Shown here: positions 17,565-26,325 of the stretch, piece by piece | Position numbering within the stretch: position 1 is the first letter of the stretch | Layout of the letters: each line of letters begins with the position of its first letter | Assembly: GCA_049306095.1 (NCBI GenBank) | Contig: JBAQPU010000052.1 | Span: 1-64,000 of the forward strand | DNA from: UBA2336 sp049306095 | GTDB taxonomy: Bacteria > Bacteroidota > Bacteroidia > Cytophagales > Cyclobacteriaceae | Direction of reading: 5' to 3' | DNA: 64,000 nucleotides | Position numbers and translations under genes: made by a program | The notes under the pieces: model-generated | What the model saw: the letters and a program-made list of their open reading frames with translations, nothing else | The model's database searches: none | What the model was told of the DNA's origin: nothing

Positions 17565-18098
17565 TTATTCCTGATTTAAAAGGCGTTTGATCTGAGGTAA
17601 GTGGTGATGAATGTGTTCTTTGAAAAAAATCATAGCCTGCCGGGCATCAAAACGGCCCGCTATCACATGTCTGTAAATAAGCTTTTTGATATTCTTCTCC
17701 TGAATCCCCTCTACGAAATTTTTTAAGTCGGCACGATGCGCCTCCCAGCGAACGGTTAACTCGGCCAGGGGAAGGGCCGCAGGTGTATGATCCACTACTA
17801 CCGAGGGTGCTTTATACTTAATCGCAGGAATTCGTTGCGACACCATGAGAACCAGCAATCGAACAGATGCCCCCACGCCAGCGTTTTTCAGTTGATCGAT
17901 ACCCAGCGCTTTCTTTTTCATGTATTGCAACGACAATTGCTCCGCCACCAAAATGTGTGTTAGCACCTGACTGATTGACCACTTGCCCGGTGCGGGAGAG
18001 CGGTTATATATTTCCGGTGTTAACCCTTTTACCTGACTGAGAATATCTAGGCGTTGCCGCTCTAGTTGATTGTATATTGTTTGAAAGGATTGATTCAA
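17565..18098 (-). CDS. DinB family protein
   Basis: The 177-residue product has the DinB/YfiT four-helix fold signatures: APGKWSISQVLTHILVAEQ near residue 35-55 with a likely metal His in the LTHIL motif, and KEHIHHHLPQIKRLL at the end with further His ligands. The family includes metal-dependent thiol transferases, such as bacillithiol S-transferases. In Bacteroidota the function is generally unknown. The product ends with HHHLPQ, as usual for the family. Confidence 0.85.
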   Translation of the reverse strand: MNQSFQTIYNQLERQRLDILSQVKGLTPEIYNRSPAPGKWSISQVLTHILVAEQLSLQYMKKKALGIDQLKNAGVGASVRLLVLMVSQRIPAIKYKAPSVVVDHTPAALPLAELTVRWEAHRADLKNFVEGIQEKNIKKLIYRHVIAGRFDARQAMIFFKEHIHHHLPQIKRLLNQE

Positions 18099-18136
18099 AA
18101 AGATTCGTTTTTTAAAAGTACCTCATGGTTCAGGAA

Positions 18137-19045
18137 TTAACAAAGAAATTTGATTTGCGTGGGAAGAATCTTTACGGTGGCGGGAAGAAATCCAAGCAGT
18201 TCACCATCTGCTTCAATCCGGCAAGGCTCTTCGGAAGTCAGTTCAACATGCGTTAACGTTGAATACACAACTTTCGGATGATCAATTACTTTTTCGTTTT
18301 TCAGATGGCCGGTATAACGAATGAACTCCAAAACGGAAACATCTCCGCACACAAACGATGAAAACAATCCATCAGCCGGATGGGCACCGGGCGCAATGCA
18401 TAAACCATGACCGTAGAATTTTCCATTGGCGATGGCTACCGTTCGAAGCTTGTCTTCCCATGCCCAGTCGGCCGTTTTGATTTTCACCTTCATGGGTTTA
18501 TACGAAAAAAAAGTGGACAGAATTGCCCAATAATAGGCGAAGCTTGAACTGAACAGCCGATCTCCCTGGGTCATCCGGCTAACTACTTCCGGCCCCATAC
18601 CGGCATCCACAACGTTAAGGAAGTAAGCCACTCCTGACTGCTGATCCTCCTTCCGGTACCAGACTTTTCCAACATCAACCATCTGAACCTGATTGTTGAT
18701 CAGCTTATCGCGTAGGACAAGCACATCCGTAGTTACCTTCATGGTGCTTGCAAAATCATTTCCGCTTCCGATCGGTATTACTCCCAGCACTGGCAGTGAA
18801 GCAGCTCCTTCGCGGTTCTGCAAAGCACCATTCAATACCTGATTCAGGGTGCCATCACCTCCTGCCGCTAATAAAAAATCATACTGCTTCTGTGCAGCCT
18901 TCGATGCCAAACCTGTGGCATCGCCTTTGGTTCGTGTTTCGAAAACTTCAACCTGAAACAGGGTAGACAATGCGGGAACAACATGGTTGTAGAACCATTT
19001 TTTTCTGAGTGAAATGCCGTTTAGAATAATGGCAACTTGCTTCAC
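18137..19045 (-). CDS. Diacylglycerol kinase family lipid kinase (YegS/DgkB-like)
   Basis: The 302-residue product has the diacylglycerol kinase catalytic domain: LNGISLRKKWFYN at the N-terminus, then LLAAGGDGTLNQVLNG (the GGDGT nucleotide motif), and GVIPIGSGNDFA. The C-terminal beta-sandwich includes NVVDAGMGPEVV and a HPADGLFSSFVCG motif. It phosphorylates a lipid alcohol with ATP at the cytoplasmic face of the membrane; diacylglycerol or a sphingoid lipid are candidates, because some Bacteroidota make sphingolipids. The gene follows the TPR gene (3 bp gap), so they probably form one transcript. Confidence 0.87.
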   Translation of the reverse strand: MKQVAIILNGISLRKKWFYNHVVPALSTLFQVEVFETRTKGDATGLASKAAQKQYDFLLAAGGDGTLNQVLNGALQNREGAASLPVLGVIPIGSGNDFASTMKVTTDVLVLRDKLINNQVQMVDVGKVWYRKEDQQSGVAYFLNVVDAGMGPEVVSRMTQGDRLFSSSFAYYWAILSTFFSYKPMKVKIKTADWAWEDKLRTVAIANGKFYGHGLCIAPGAHPADGLFSSFVCGDVSVLEFIRYTGHLKNEKVIDHPKVVYSTLTHVELTSEEPCRIEADGELLGFLPATVKILPTQIKFLC

Positions 19046-19048
19046 ATC

Positions 19049-20161
19049 TTATTTGCAGCTTTTTTTTATCGCGGCCTTTGCTTCGGTAGACCCCAACTCT
19101 TCAGCGGTTTTGAAATCAAGACACGCATCATACTTGTTATTCATGGCAAGTTTCACCAACCCCCGCTGATAATAGGTTTCGGGATCGTTCGGATACAATT
19201 CAATAGACGAAGTATAATCTTCAATAGCCCCATTGTAATCTTCCTTTTCGGTACGGCTTAACGCCCGATTATCATAGTAAACAGGGTTTGTTCCGTCTAA
19301 TTCGATTGCCTTTGAATAATCGGCAATCGCTCCTTCCTGATCTTCGAGGTTAAATTTTACAACTCCCCTCAGGTTATAGGTTTCGGGTTCCTCAGGATTC
19401 AATTCAATGGCTTTATTATAATCTTCCAACGATCCCTTAAAGTCCTCTTTCGCATTTTTTGCCAGGGCACGGTTTTCATACTTCAGCGGATCTTTCGGAT
19501 CAAGTTTGATGGCTTCGTTATAATCGGCAATGGCATTGTCAAAGTTGCTGATGTTATAAAAGGCCACCCCGCGGTAGTTATACAAACTCGCATCGGCTTT
19601 ATCCAACTCAATGGCTTTTGAGTAATCATCTACCGCACTTACAAATTCTCCAAGCTCAGACTTTACCACACCCCTGTTAAAGTATTTGTCGGCATCGACC
19701 GGGCCCAGTTCAAGGGCTTTTGAAAAATCGAAATACGCATTTTGAAAATCTTCCAGGTTATATTTCGAAAGGCCGCGGTTTGTATAGGCGTCAGTGAATT
19801 TGGGATTAAACCGGATGGCTTTATCGAAATCAAGAATAGCACCTTCATCATCGCCCAAAGCTGCTTTTGCTGTTCCGCGGTGATTAAGCGCTTCGGCAAA
19901 AGTTGAGTCAATTTCAATGGCATAGGTAAAATCGCCAATCGCTCCATAAAAATCTTCCAACCCCATACGAGCCTGGCCACTCAGGTTCAGCGCCAGTTTA
20001 TTTTTTGGATTACCGGCTATGAGTTTTGAAACGTCTGTCTTGGCTCCTGAAAAATCTCCCGATGAAATTTTCTTCTTAATGCCATCCAGGGCATCTTGTG
20101 CATAGCTGCCGATGGTCAATAAAAAAAATATGAGAAGGGCTGCTGATTTAATCCGCATCAT
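19049..20161 (-). CDS. Exported TPR-repeat protein
   Basis: The ATG at 20161 (or the next codon, 20158) starts a signal peptide (MMRIKSAALLIFFLLTIGSYAQ); a TTG-initiated frame to 20179 was rejected. The remaining 350 residues are about nine tetratricopeptide repeats of 34 residues, each with the pattern Y-NRG-K---D-EGAI-DY-KAIELDP. The repeats are highly alike, so the DNA has clear internal 102-bp repetition. TPR scaffolds bind other proteins. The immediate co-transcribed neighbour is the lipid kinase gene, three bases downstream. Confidence 0.88.
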   Translation of the reverse strand: MMRIKSAALLIFFLLTIGSYAQDALDGIKKKISSGDFSGAKTDVSKLIAGNPKNKLALNLSGQARMGLEDFYGAIGDFTYAIEIDSTFAEALNHRGTAKAALGDDEGAILDFDKAIRFNPKFTDAYTNRGLSKYNLEDFQNAYFDFSKALELGPVDADKYFNRGVVKSELGEFVSAVDDYSKAIELDKADASLYNYRGVAFYNISNFDNAIADYNEAIKLDPKDPLKYENRALAKNAKEDFKGSLEDYNKAIELNPEEPETYNLRGVVKFNLEDQEGAIADYSKAIELDGTNPVYYDNRALSRTEKEDYNGAIEDYTSSIELYPNDPETYYQRGLVKLAMNNKYDACLDFKTAEELGSTEAKAAIKKSCK

Positions 20162-20218
20162 CGAAGTGGGTTTTGGCAAGCCAAGGTATGAAAAATTGCA
20201 AAATGGTTTGCAGTGGCC

Positions 20219-20253
20219 AAAAAAAGACCCCGGCCACTAACCATGTGCCGGGG
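20219..20253 (-). terminator. Rho-independent terminator after the YXWGXW gene
   Basis: On the minus strand GCCGGGG and CCCCGGC (20247-20253, 20228-20234) form a 7-bp GC stem with a 12-base loop, followed by seven T residues (20219-20225 on the plus strand are A). It should end the 20302-20592 transcript before the TPR gene. Confidence 0.8.
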
Positions 20254-20301
20254 TAACCAACCCAATTAACAACGAGCTAAAAAATTATGACCCGTAAAAA
20301 A

Positions 20302-20592
20302 TTATGACCAATGCCCGGGAACGTACTTCCATCCGCCCCGCGCGGCACGCCAGTGACCATCTACCCAAACAGCACCGTGCCTGTGTGGCCTGGCCCAATG
20401 GCCATCAACCCACACATAATCCCGTGTTTTCCTGTTCCACTTCCACGAACCACCCACCCAAACATGGCCCGGTGCCGGACATGCCGGTTTCACAACCACA
20501 GGCGCAACAGGCCTAACCTTTACAACAACCTGAGCGTGCGAAGCAAACGAAACAAAAACAGCTATAACCGTTAAAACTATTATCCTTTTCAT
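20302..20592 (-). CDS. YXWGXW-repeat exported small protein
   Basis: The 96-residue product has a signal peptide (MKRIIVLTVIAVFVSFASHAQ) and then four short repeats of the type W-x-x-G-x-W: HVWVGGSWKW, YVWVDGHWARP, AVWVDGHWRAA and KYVPGHWS. This is the YXWGXW/BcpO-like family, which is very basic and rich in Trp and His here. Function unknown. Its strong terminator lies just downstream. Confidence 0.88.
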   Translation of the reverse strand: MKRIIVLTVIAVFVSFASHAQVVVKVRPVAPVVVKPACPAPGHVWVGGSWKWNRKTRDYVWVDGHWARPHRHGAVWVDGHWRAARGGWKYVPGHWS

Positions 20593-20703
20593 ATCGAAGT
20601 GATTTTGGTTATTTAGATGCCGGCAACAATAAAAGGTTTAATCATGAATAAATTTTTTATAACCCTCCACGCATATTCAACATTCACCACAAAAAACAGG
20701 TAT

Positions 20704-21810
20704 ATGAAATATTGGTTTGCCGCCATTCTCCTGTTGAGTATGTCTATACCGACTCTCGCTCAGAAGAATCAAAAAATGGATTTTGAAGCATACGATCCGC
20801 CATCAACTCTTATTGTGCCGGAGCACAAACTAACAGGAGCCAAATTTCCTTTTATTGATGTGCACAGCCATCAGTGGAACATGACATCACCACAAACGCT
20901 TGATCAGTTAATTGCTGAAATGCAAAAACTTAACATGGCCGTGATGGTAAACCTGAGTGGTCGCGGGTTCAGACAAGGGGCCGATTACCTGGAGAAGTCG
21001 TTAGAGAATATCAAAAAACATCAACCAAAACGTTTTGTCACCTTTACCAATGTTGATTTCAGCGCCATTGATGATCCAGAATGGCAGGGGAGAATGCTCA
21101 AACAACTGGAGGAGGATGTAAAAAGAGGAGCACAAGGATTAAAAATTTATAAAAGCCTTGGTATGCGTGATCAGGATAAGAACGGTAATAGAATTCGGGT
21201 TGATGATCCCCGCATTGATCCGATCTGGGACAAGTGCGGAGAACTTGGAATTCCGGTGCTCATTCATTCAGCCGATCCAAAATCTTTCTGGAGCCCGATG
21301 GACTCTACCAACGAACGGTGGCTGGAGTTAAAAACACATGAGGGGCGTCAACGAAGTGATACCGACCCTGCACCGTGGGAACAAATCATTCAGGAACAAC
21401 ACAACATGTTCAGGAAACATCCAAAAACAAAATTCATTAACGCTCACATGGGCTGGTACCCCAACAACCTTGCGTACCTTGGAAAGCTGCTCAATGAAAT
21501 GCCCAACATGTATGTAGAGATTGGTGCCGTGATTGCTGAGCTTGGCAGGCAGCCTCGCACAGCCCGCGATTTTATGATTAAATATCAGGATCGTGTGTTA
21601 TTCGGAAAAGACTCGTGGCAACCGGAGGAATATGTAACCTATTTCAGGGTACTGGAAACTTCGGATGAATATTTTCCTTACCACAAACGCTACCACGCCT
21701 TTTGGCGGATGTATGGCCTGGAACTTCCGGATGAAGTCCTTAAAAAAATTTATTATAAAAACGCCTTGAAGATTATTCCTGGAATTGATGCCAGTCAGTT
21801 TCCGAAATAA
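20704..21810 (+). CDS. Exported amidohydrolase family protein
   Basis: The ATG at 20704 starts a signal peptide (MKYWFAAILLLSMSIPTLAQ); upstream in-frame ATGs (20617, 20644) give a longer but unlikely leader. The mature 350-residue TIM-barrel matches the amidohydrolase-2 (PF04909) family: metal-binding HSHQW (DVHSHQ), HSAD in the middle, NAHMGWYP and the late Asp in LFGKDSWQ. The family includes decarboxylases and lactone or amide hydrolases. The substrate is not evident. No operon partner. Confidence 0.85.
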   Translation: MKYWFAAILLLSMSIPTLAQKNQKMDFEAYDPPSTLIVPEHKLTGAKFPFIDVHSHQWNMTSPQTLDQLIAEMQKLNMAVMVNLSGRGFRQGADYLEKSLENIKKHQPKRFVTFTNVDFSAIDDPEWQGRMLKQLEEDVKRGAQGLKIYKSLGMRDQDKNGNRIRVDDPRIDPIWDKCGELGIPVLIHSADPKSFWSPMDSTNERWLELKTHEGRQRSDTDPAPWEQIIQEQHNMFRKHPKTKFINAHMGWYPNNLAYLGKLLNEMPNMYVEIGAVIAELGRQPRTARDFMIKYQDRVLFGKDSWQPEEYVTYFRVLETSDEYFPYHKRYHAFWRMYGLELPDEVLKKIYYKNALKIIPGIDASQFPK

Positions 21811-21904
21811 GAGATAAAGGGATAAGGAAATAAGGAGATAAAATAATAAGGTTGTCTAACCCTTTACCCCCATACCCTATACCTTAAACCCTTAACTTTG
21901 AACC

Positions 21905-22486
21905 ATGAATCCAACTGAATTGAATGCTCTGATCAAATCCAGGCGCTCTGTTTTTCCGAAAGATTACACCGGAGAAAATGTTGATGACGCTATTGTTCAG
22001 CAAATGCTGGAGAATGCCAACTGGGCTCCCACGCATAAACGTACTGAACCCTGGCGGTTTATTGTTTACACCGGTGAGGGTAGAAAAAAATTAGCCGAGC
22101 TTCAGGCCGCTGTCTATAAAAAGAAAACATCGGCAGACGGAACGTTTAAAGAAGAACGATATCAGAACCTTCTGATCAAACCTTTTGAATCATCGCACAC
22201 AATTTTGATATACATGAAACGCGACCTGAACAAATCGCTTCCCGAAATTGAAGAGATGGGGGCTGTATTTTGTGCTGTTCAAAACATGTACCTCACGGCT
22301 ACTGCGTACGGGGTAGGATGTTACCTGAGTACAGGTGGTGTTACTTTTTTTGAAGAGGCTAACGAAGCCTTTGGGTTGGCCCCTCACGATAAAATTGTTG
22401 GCTTTTTAAATGTAGGTATTCCAAAACACCACAACCAGGTAAGCAGAAGAAACCCGGTTGAAGAAAAGGTAGCGTGGGTGAAGTAA
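21905..22486 (+). CDS. Nitroreductase family protein
   Basis: The 193-residue flavoprotein carries the family start (IKSRRSVFPKDYTGENVDDAIVQQMLENANWAPTHKRTEPWRF), which binds FMN phosphate through the RRS arginines. Further motifs are GAVFCAVQNMYLTATAYGVGCYLSTGG and IVGFLNVGIPK. It belongs to the YdjA-like small nitroreductases that act as homodimers. It reduces nitro groups or quinones with NAD(P)H. Preceding bases (21811-21900) hold AT-rich repeated words and no clear promoter. Confidence 0.9.
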   Translation: MNPTELNALIKSRRSVFPKDYTGENVDDAIVQQMLENANWAPTHKRTEPWRFIVYTGEGRKKLAELQAAVYKKKTSADGTFKEERYQNLLIKPFESSHTILIYMKRDLNKSLPEIEEMGAVFCAVQNMYLTATAYGVGCYLSTGGVTFFEEANEAFGLAPHDKIVGFLNVGIPKHHNQVSRRNPVEEKVAWVK

Positions 22487-22507
22487 AGTCGCCACCTAAG
22501 TGACGAC
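22486..22507. repeat. Hairpin between nitroreductase and secreted-protein genes
   Basis: AGTCGCCAC (22486-22494) and GTGACGACT (22499-22507) form a 9-bp stem with one mismatch and a four-base CTAA loop. It begins at the nitroreductase stop codon and lies between converging genes. No T run follows. Confidence 0.55.
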
Positions 22508-22536
22508 TAAAAATCAACAACTGAGGAATTTAAACT

Positions 22537-23142
22537 TTACTGCGCAATGGCAATGATCTTCTCTAATGGAATGGCACTTGCCAGTTTCGTAATTTCCGCT
22601 TCAGAGATGTTGCCATCGTAGTGCAACGTGAGCATGGAATTACCAAAGGGCGTTTGAACATCGTAGCCGGTTGTCTGACCGTTCTCATCGCTTTGCTTTG
22701 TTAACAGTGTTTTGTAGCCCTGCACTTTAATCACCTTCTGGGAGCCATCACCCGTATTCATAATCATTGGCATGGCGAGAATCGCATTGATGCCCGCCAT
22801 CATGGGGGAGTCACTCACGATATCAATGTTCGCGTTTTTTCCTTCCGCGGTGCCGTATGTGCGATGCACAAACAACCCTGCAAAGCTCGATGACATACCC
22901 GTAACATTGTCATCCTTTTGATTGTACGCTAACCCGCCAAGCGAAGTTGGCAACACTTTCATTACTTCTTTACCAATAGCAATATCTACTTCGCGCAAGG
23001 CGTTTTCCAGATTGAAACGCGTGTCTTCCAGGTTGCCTGATGCATACGCAGATTTTGCACCGGAAATGCTTGCATTAAAATCCTGTGCCATAACAACGGT
23101 GCAAACGCCAATGGTTAGTATCGATAAAATCAAATTTTTCAT
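22537..23142 (-). CDS. Exported protein of unknown function, paralogue of the next upstream gene
   Basis: The 201-residue product has a signal peptide (MKNLILSILTIGVCTVVMAQ) and is otherwise soluble. It is clearly related to the 23155-23937 product: both have a SGAKSAYASGNLEDTRFNLE / AETSFKTGNYSEARYAIK start, an AIGKEVMKVLPTSLGGL / EIGKNVLKSLPETVTGL segment, and a C-terminal beta-rich domain ending in an alpha-helix. The family is not one I recognise. The two genes are 12 bp apart in the same direction and should be co-transcribed. Probably a heteromeric pair or a recent duplication. Confidence 0.8.
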   Translation of the reverse strand: MKNLILSILTIGVCTVVMAQDFNASISGAKSAYASGNLEDTRFNLENALREVDIAIGKEVMKVLPTSLGGLAYNQKDDNVTGMSSSFAGLFVHRTYGTAEGKNANIDIVSDSPMMAGINAILAMPMIMNTGDGSQKVIKVQGYKTLLTKQSDENGQTTGYDVQTPFGNSMLTLHYDGNISEAEITKLASAIPLEKIIAIAQ

Positions 23143-23154
23143 AAATGCCGATGT

Positions 23155-23937
23155 TTACTTTTCTCCCAATGTTTTCTTTATTCCATCAATATCAAATGCG
23201 CTTGCAGCATTCATCATTTCTTGTTCAGATGTGAAGTTCACGCCTTCCCAAACAATCAACGATGATTGGCCAATAGGAACGCTCAGTTTGTAACCCGAGG
23301 CATCACTGTATTCGATGATGCCCTTGTACCCTTTCACTTTTGTTTGCTTCCAGTTTTGTTCCGTGCTGGTAGAGGCATAATTCGCATTGGCCATGTATGC
23401 ATTGTAAGCCGACATCCAGGCAGAATTATTGGCGATGTCAATCCGCAGTTGCTTATCTCCGTTTTCATATTCGCGGTGAATGGTGAGTCCAACCCAACCG
23501 GCACCCATGCTGGTAACCTGATCGGCCTCAGCATCCTTCTTTAATCCTGTTACCGTTTCAGGTAATGATTTCAACACGTTCTTTCCAATTTCCATCTCCA
23601 CTCCCAGCATGGCTTGCTTAATGGCATATCGCGCCTCTGAATAATTTCCTGTTTTAAAAGAGGTTTCTGCATCGGCCATGTTCTGCTTTACATCAGGCGG
23701 GGTCATTACTAGTCCGCCACCACCTTTATTAGCAGGGTCGCCCGTATTCCCGGTGTTCCCTGTATTTTGATTGGTGCTCTGATTTGTCCCTGATTTCGGA
23801 TTTACTTTTTTCTCAATAGCTTTCTCTCCGGCTTCCGCTGCCTTTTGTTTGAGCTTGCCCAAAACTCCCTGGGCCTGGCCAGCCATTGAAACGCATAGCA
23901 AAACTGCTACCGCTGCAAATACTCTGTGCTTTGTCAT
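23155..23937 (-). CDS. Exported protein of unknown function, first of a paralogue pair
   Basis: The ATG at 23937 opens a signal peptide (MTKHRVFAAVAVLLCVSMAGQAQ); the frame runs on to 23994 but that extension is unlikely. The 260-residue product begins with a Lys/Glu-rich amphipathic stretch (GVLGKLKQKAAEAGEKAIEKK) and a low-complexity Asn-Thr-Gly linker of about 25 residues (NQSTNQNTGNTGNTG). The C-terminal domain shared with 22537-23142 follows. No function is known to me. Location is the periplasm. Confidence 0.78.
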   Translation of the reverse strand: MTKHRVFAAVAVLLCVSMAGQAQGVLGKLKQKAAEAGEKAIEKKVNPKSGTNQSTNQNTGNTGNTGDPANKGGGGLVMTPPDVKQNMADAETSFKTGNYSEARYAIKQAMLGVEMEIGKNVLKSLPETVTGLKKDAEADQVTSMGAGWVGLTIHREYENGDKQLRIDIANNSAWMSAYNAYMANANYASTSTEQNWKQTKVKGYKGIIEYSDASGYKLSVPIGQSSLIVWEGVNFTSEQEMMNAASAFDIDGIKKTLGEK

Positions 23938-24024
23938 GATTAAGGTTTTTTTAAGGATATTAAAGGTACAAGAAAAAACTTCCGGTTTTTTCAAAAGCAG
24001 AGTTAATTATCCGAATTTAATCGA

Positions 24025-24447
24025 ATGAAAAAACCTCTTCAAATTCCCTACCGTTTTGTGCTGGACGAACTCGACTCCCTTAACCCGCGCACCAATCCTA
24101 TGTTTGGATGTGTTGGGGTTTACATTGGCGAGAAAATAGTATTAGCCCTGCGCTGTAAAGACTCACACACAGATGACAACGGTGTTTGGATCGCCACAAA
24201 AGCTGAACACCACGAGAGCCTTAAAAAAATCCTGCCTTCGATGCGTTCTATTGATGTGTTGGGTGGCGGAAGCCCAACCAACTGGCAAATAATACCCGAG
24301 CACACTGATGATTTTGAAGCGCTGGCTATTAAAGTTTGCGCTCTCATTAAAAAAGGAGATGAGCGTATTGGCAACATCCCCAAAGCAAAAAAGAAGAAAG
24401 TAAAAAAGGTCATCAGCAAAAAAACACCGCCCAACAGGAGTCGCTAG
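24025..24447 (+). CDS. Conserved hypothetical protein with a basic Lys-rich tail
   Basis: The 140-residue product has no signal peptide or membrane segment. It has a compact N-terminal domain (PYRFVLDELDSLNPRTNPMFGCVGVYIGEKIVLALR) with a later GVWIATKAEHHESLKKILPSMRSIDVLGGG and WQIIPEHTDDFE. The first part recalls the TfoX-N/YjbR class of small alpha/beta proteins, without proof. The last 25 residues are strongly basic (AKKKKVKKVISKK), suggesting nucleic-acid or polyanion binding. Its last four bases overlap the convergent lipoprotein gene. Confidence 0.65.
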   Translation: MKKPLQIPYRFVLDELDSLNPRTNPMFGCVGVYIGEKIVLALRCKDSHTDDNGVWIATKAEHHESLKKILPSMRSIDVLGGGSPTNWQIIPEHTDDFEALAIKVCALIKKGDERIGNIPKAKKKKVKKVISKKTPPNRSR

Positions 24448-25160
24448 TTAAGTTGGTTGAACAACACATCTACTTGTGTATAGTAGAGGGTGGTTGGTCC
24501 TTCAAACCCTGAATCTGTTCCGATCACCAGCCAGATTTCGCCTGAGCTGTCGGTGGTGATTAAAAATCCATTGCTTGAATTATTGTTTCGTGTAATTACG
24601 GTAAAAGCACTTGTATTGGGCGCAACCCCCACGTTACCGATGTTGATCATGTCGGCTCCTTCTTCACTTTGATTCCCTTTGTCGATGTTCATTCGGTACA
24701 TCCCCGCCTGCAACATTTTTTTTGGTTCAGTAACCGAGGCCCCCGCTTTTACAAAAACGCTTTCACCGGGCGCTCCTCCAATTCCAACAGCACCGGTTGG
24801 CGCATTGGACGCAACCTTGACATTGAACAGCAACACGTATGAAGTGTTTGCCTTCAGCCCTGTAATTTTCTTTTTCACAAACATGAACAGGTCATCGCTG
24901 CCGTTGTTACCCGAAATATGAAGCGCCTTCAGCGTAGCGTTGTTATTCAAATTGGTTGGCAGGGTGTCGTGCTTATAAAAAAGTTCATAGGCTATAGAAT
25001 CACCTTCCGGATAGTCGGCAAAATCACCTGTCCACCCTTCATCAGAATCTTTAAACAAATACGATATTGAAAACACGGATATTTCCTGTTCGGGAAATGA
25101 ACAGGCACCTATGAAAATCATCAACCCGATTACAAAAATCGCCTTCACCTTGCACATCAT
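24444..25160 (-). CDS. Lipoprotein of unknown function
   Basis: The ATG at 25160 (or the next ATG, 25157, four bases after an AAGGG ribosome-binding site) starts a lipoprotein signal with lipobox IGAC. The mature chain is mostly beta, with Gly/Asn-rich loops (PTGAVGIGGAPGES, NNNSSNGFL), and I recognise no named family. The frame could start at 25196, but that would break the signal. The 3' end overlaps 24025-24447 by 4 bp. Divergent from 25252-25767; 91 bp between them hold both promoters. Confidence 0.75.
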   Translation of the reverse strand: MMCKVKAIFVIGLMIFIGACSFPEQEISVFSISYLFKDSDEGWTGDFADYPEGDSIAYELFYKHDTLPTNLNNNATLKALHISGNNGSDDLFMFVKKKITGLKANTSYVLLFNVKVASNAPTGAVGIGGAPGESVFVKAGASVTEPKKMLQAGMYRMNIDKGNQSEEGADMINIGNVGVAPNTSAFTVITRNNNSSNGFLITTDSSGEIWLVIGTDSGFEGPTTLYYTQVDVLFNQLN

Positions 25161-25251
25161 ACCCTTAAAATTAATCATAATCTGGTCGTTAGACACAAAA
25201 CGGTTGCTAACGGTTGTATTAACTGCCTGGCATTTTGTGTATCTTCACCTC

Positions 25252-25767
25252 ATGAACAAGTTCGTTCTTTTCCTGATTGGAATTTTTGCTGTTGCCTGTA
25301 CCGAAATCTCTTATAAAGAACCACAACCAAGGGGAATTCAGGCTTTGACAAAAATTCCTTCCAGCCTTCATGGCGTGTATCTGATGGACAATGATACTGT
25401 TACTTTCTTTGAAAATGGTTTGCGTGGTAAGGAAAACGGTAAAGAAGAGGTTCTTACGCTAAGCGATAGCATTGTTCTTAAAAAATACAAGAAACACTAT
25501 TTTATTAGCTACCGCGATGGAAATGTCTGGCTCCTGCGCATTCTCAGAAAGGATAAAAACGGTGATCTGTATTTCATGGAGATGGATCATGTGCCCGATG
25601 ATGAGGCCCAACGAAAGATCTTTCTTGATAAACTTTCAGCTGAAATACCGGTGATCAGAAGTGACCCCCATTATATCATTGACCCTTCTCCAAAAGAACT
25701 TTACAGGTTAATTAAAAAGGGGTATTTCAAAGATGATGGAGTTCCCGGACTGAAAAGGATCCGGTAG
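25252..25767 (+). CDS. Lipoprotein of unknown function
   Basis: The ATG at 25252 starts a lipoprotein signal with lipobox VAC (LFLIGIFAVAC), preceded by a TATCTTCA -7-like box four bases away, so the start is well supported and a leaderless mRNA is possible; a frame to 25111 would be antisense to the divergent gene. The 171-residue product has no family I recognise. It contains a repeated short-strand pattern (LHGVYLMDNDTVTFFENGLRG), suggestive of a small beta-sheet, and a basic C-terminus. Confidence 0.72.
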   Translation: MNKFVLFLIGIFAVACTEISYKEPQPRGIQALTKIPSSLHGVYLMDNDTVTFFENGLRGKENGKEEVLTLSDSIVLKKYKKHYFISYRDGNVWLLRILRKDKNGDLYFMEMDHVPDDEAQRKIFLDKLSAEIPVIRSDPHYIIDPSPKELYRLIKKGYFKDDGVPGLKRIR

Positions 25768-25768
25768 G

Positions 25769-26239
25769 TTACTTGCCCATTCCAAGAATCAACTGCTTCT
25801 TCGACATCCAAATATTCCACGTACCCTTTACAATAATTGAACTGTCGGGGTTTGTTACAACAACCGGTTTGGTATACAGCATAGAATCAGCACCCGTATC
25901 CTGAACATTGTCTTGCAATGGAACCCCTTCTATCACGCTGTTGATGTAGGCATCGATTAATTGCTGTTCTATTGCTATTGCGTTTCCCTCACCCGGTTCA
26001 AGCCAATGAATTTTAACGCCTGACGTTTTCGCAACCTGATCGGCCAAAGAAGGTGAGCTCAACTCACCGATCACCGATCTTCCCTTTGCAAAAGCGGCCT
26101 CCATAATTTCTGCTTCCGTTACTTTTACGATGGATTGCAACTCCCGGCCCTTCTGCATTTTCCTGCGCTGCTCTTCGGTCAATGACCCTCCGCACGCCAA
26201 CAGCACGAAGCAAAGAAAAATGAGAAAAAATCTGATCAT
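25769..26239 (-). CDS. Lipoprotein of unknown function
   Basis: The 156-residue product has a lipobox LLAC (FLCFVLLACGG). The mature chain is helical at first (LTEEQRRKMQKGRELQSIVKVTEAEIMEAAFAKG) with a Glu/Lys-rich coiled stretch, then a short beta part ending in WNIWMSKKQLILGMGK. No family recognised. It converges on 25252-25767 with a one-base gap and is divergent from prfA. Confidence 0.7.
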   Translation of the reverse strand: MIRFFLIFLCFVLLACGGSLTEEQRRKMQKGRELQSIVKVTEAEIMEAAFAKGRSVIGELSSPSLADQVAKTSGVKIHWLEPGEGNAIAIEQQLIDAYINSVIEGVPLQDNVQDTGADSMLYTKPVVVTNPDSSIIVKGTWNIWMSKKQLILGMGK

Positions 26240-26277
26240 GGCGTAAAGCTACATTCAATCCGGGTAAACCTAAAATC

Positions 26278-26309
26278 CTTTAATCCTGTTCAAATCCTGA
26301 TTAACTTTG
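26278..26309 (+). promoter_or_regulatory. Predicted prfA promoter
   Basis: TAACTTTG (26302-26309) fits the Bacteroidota -7 box TAnnTTTG, and a CTTT/TTTA element lies 20 bp upstream (26278-26281). The start codon is 17 bases further on, so the leader is short. Confidence 0.55.
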
Positions 26310-26325
26310 CCGCTCGTTTACCGAT

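Noticed and set aside
20704..22486. A pathway linking the amidohydrolase and nitroreductase
   Set aside because: The genes are separated by a gap without shared signals, and no other enzyme of a known pathway is close.
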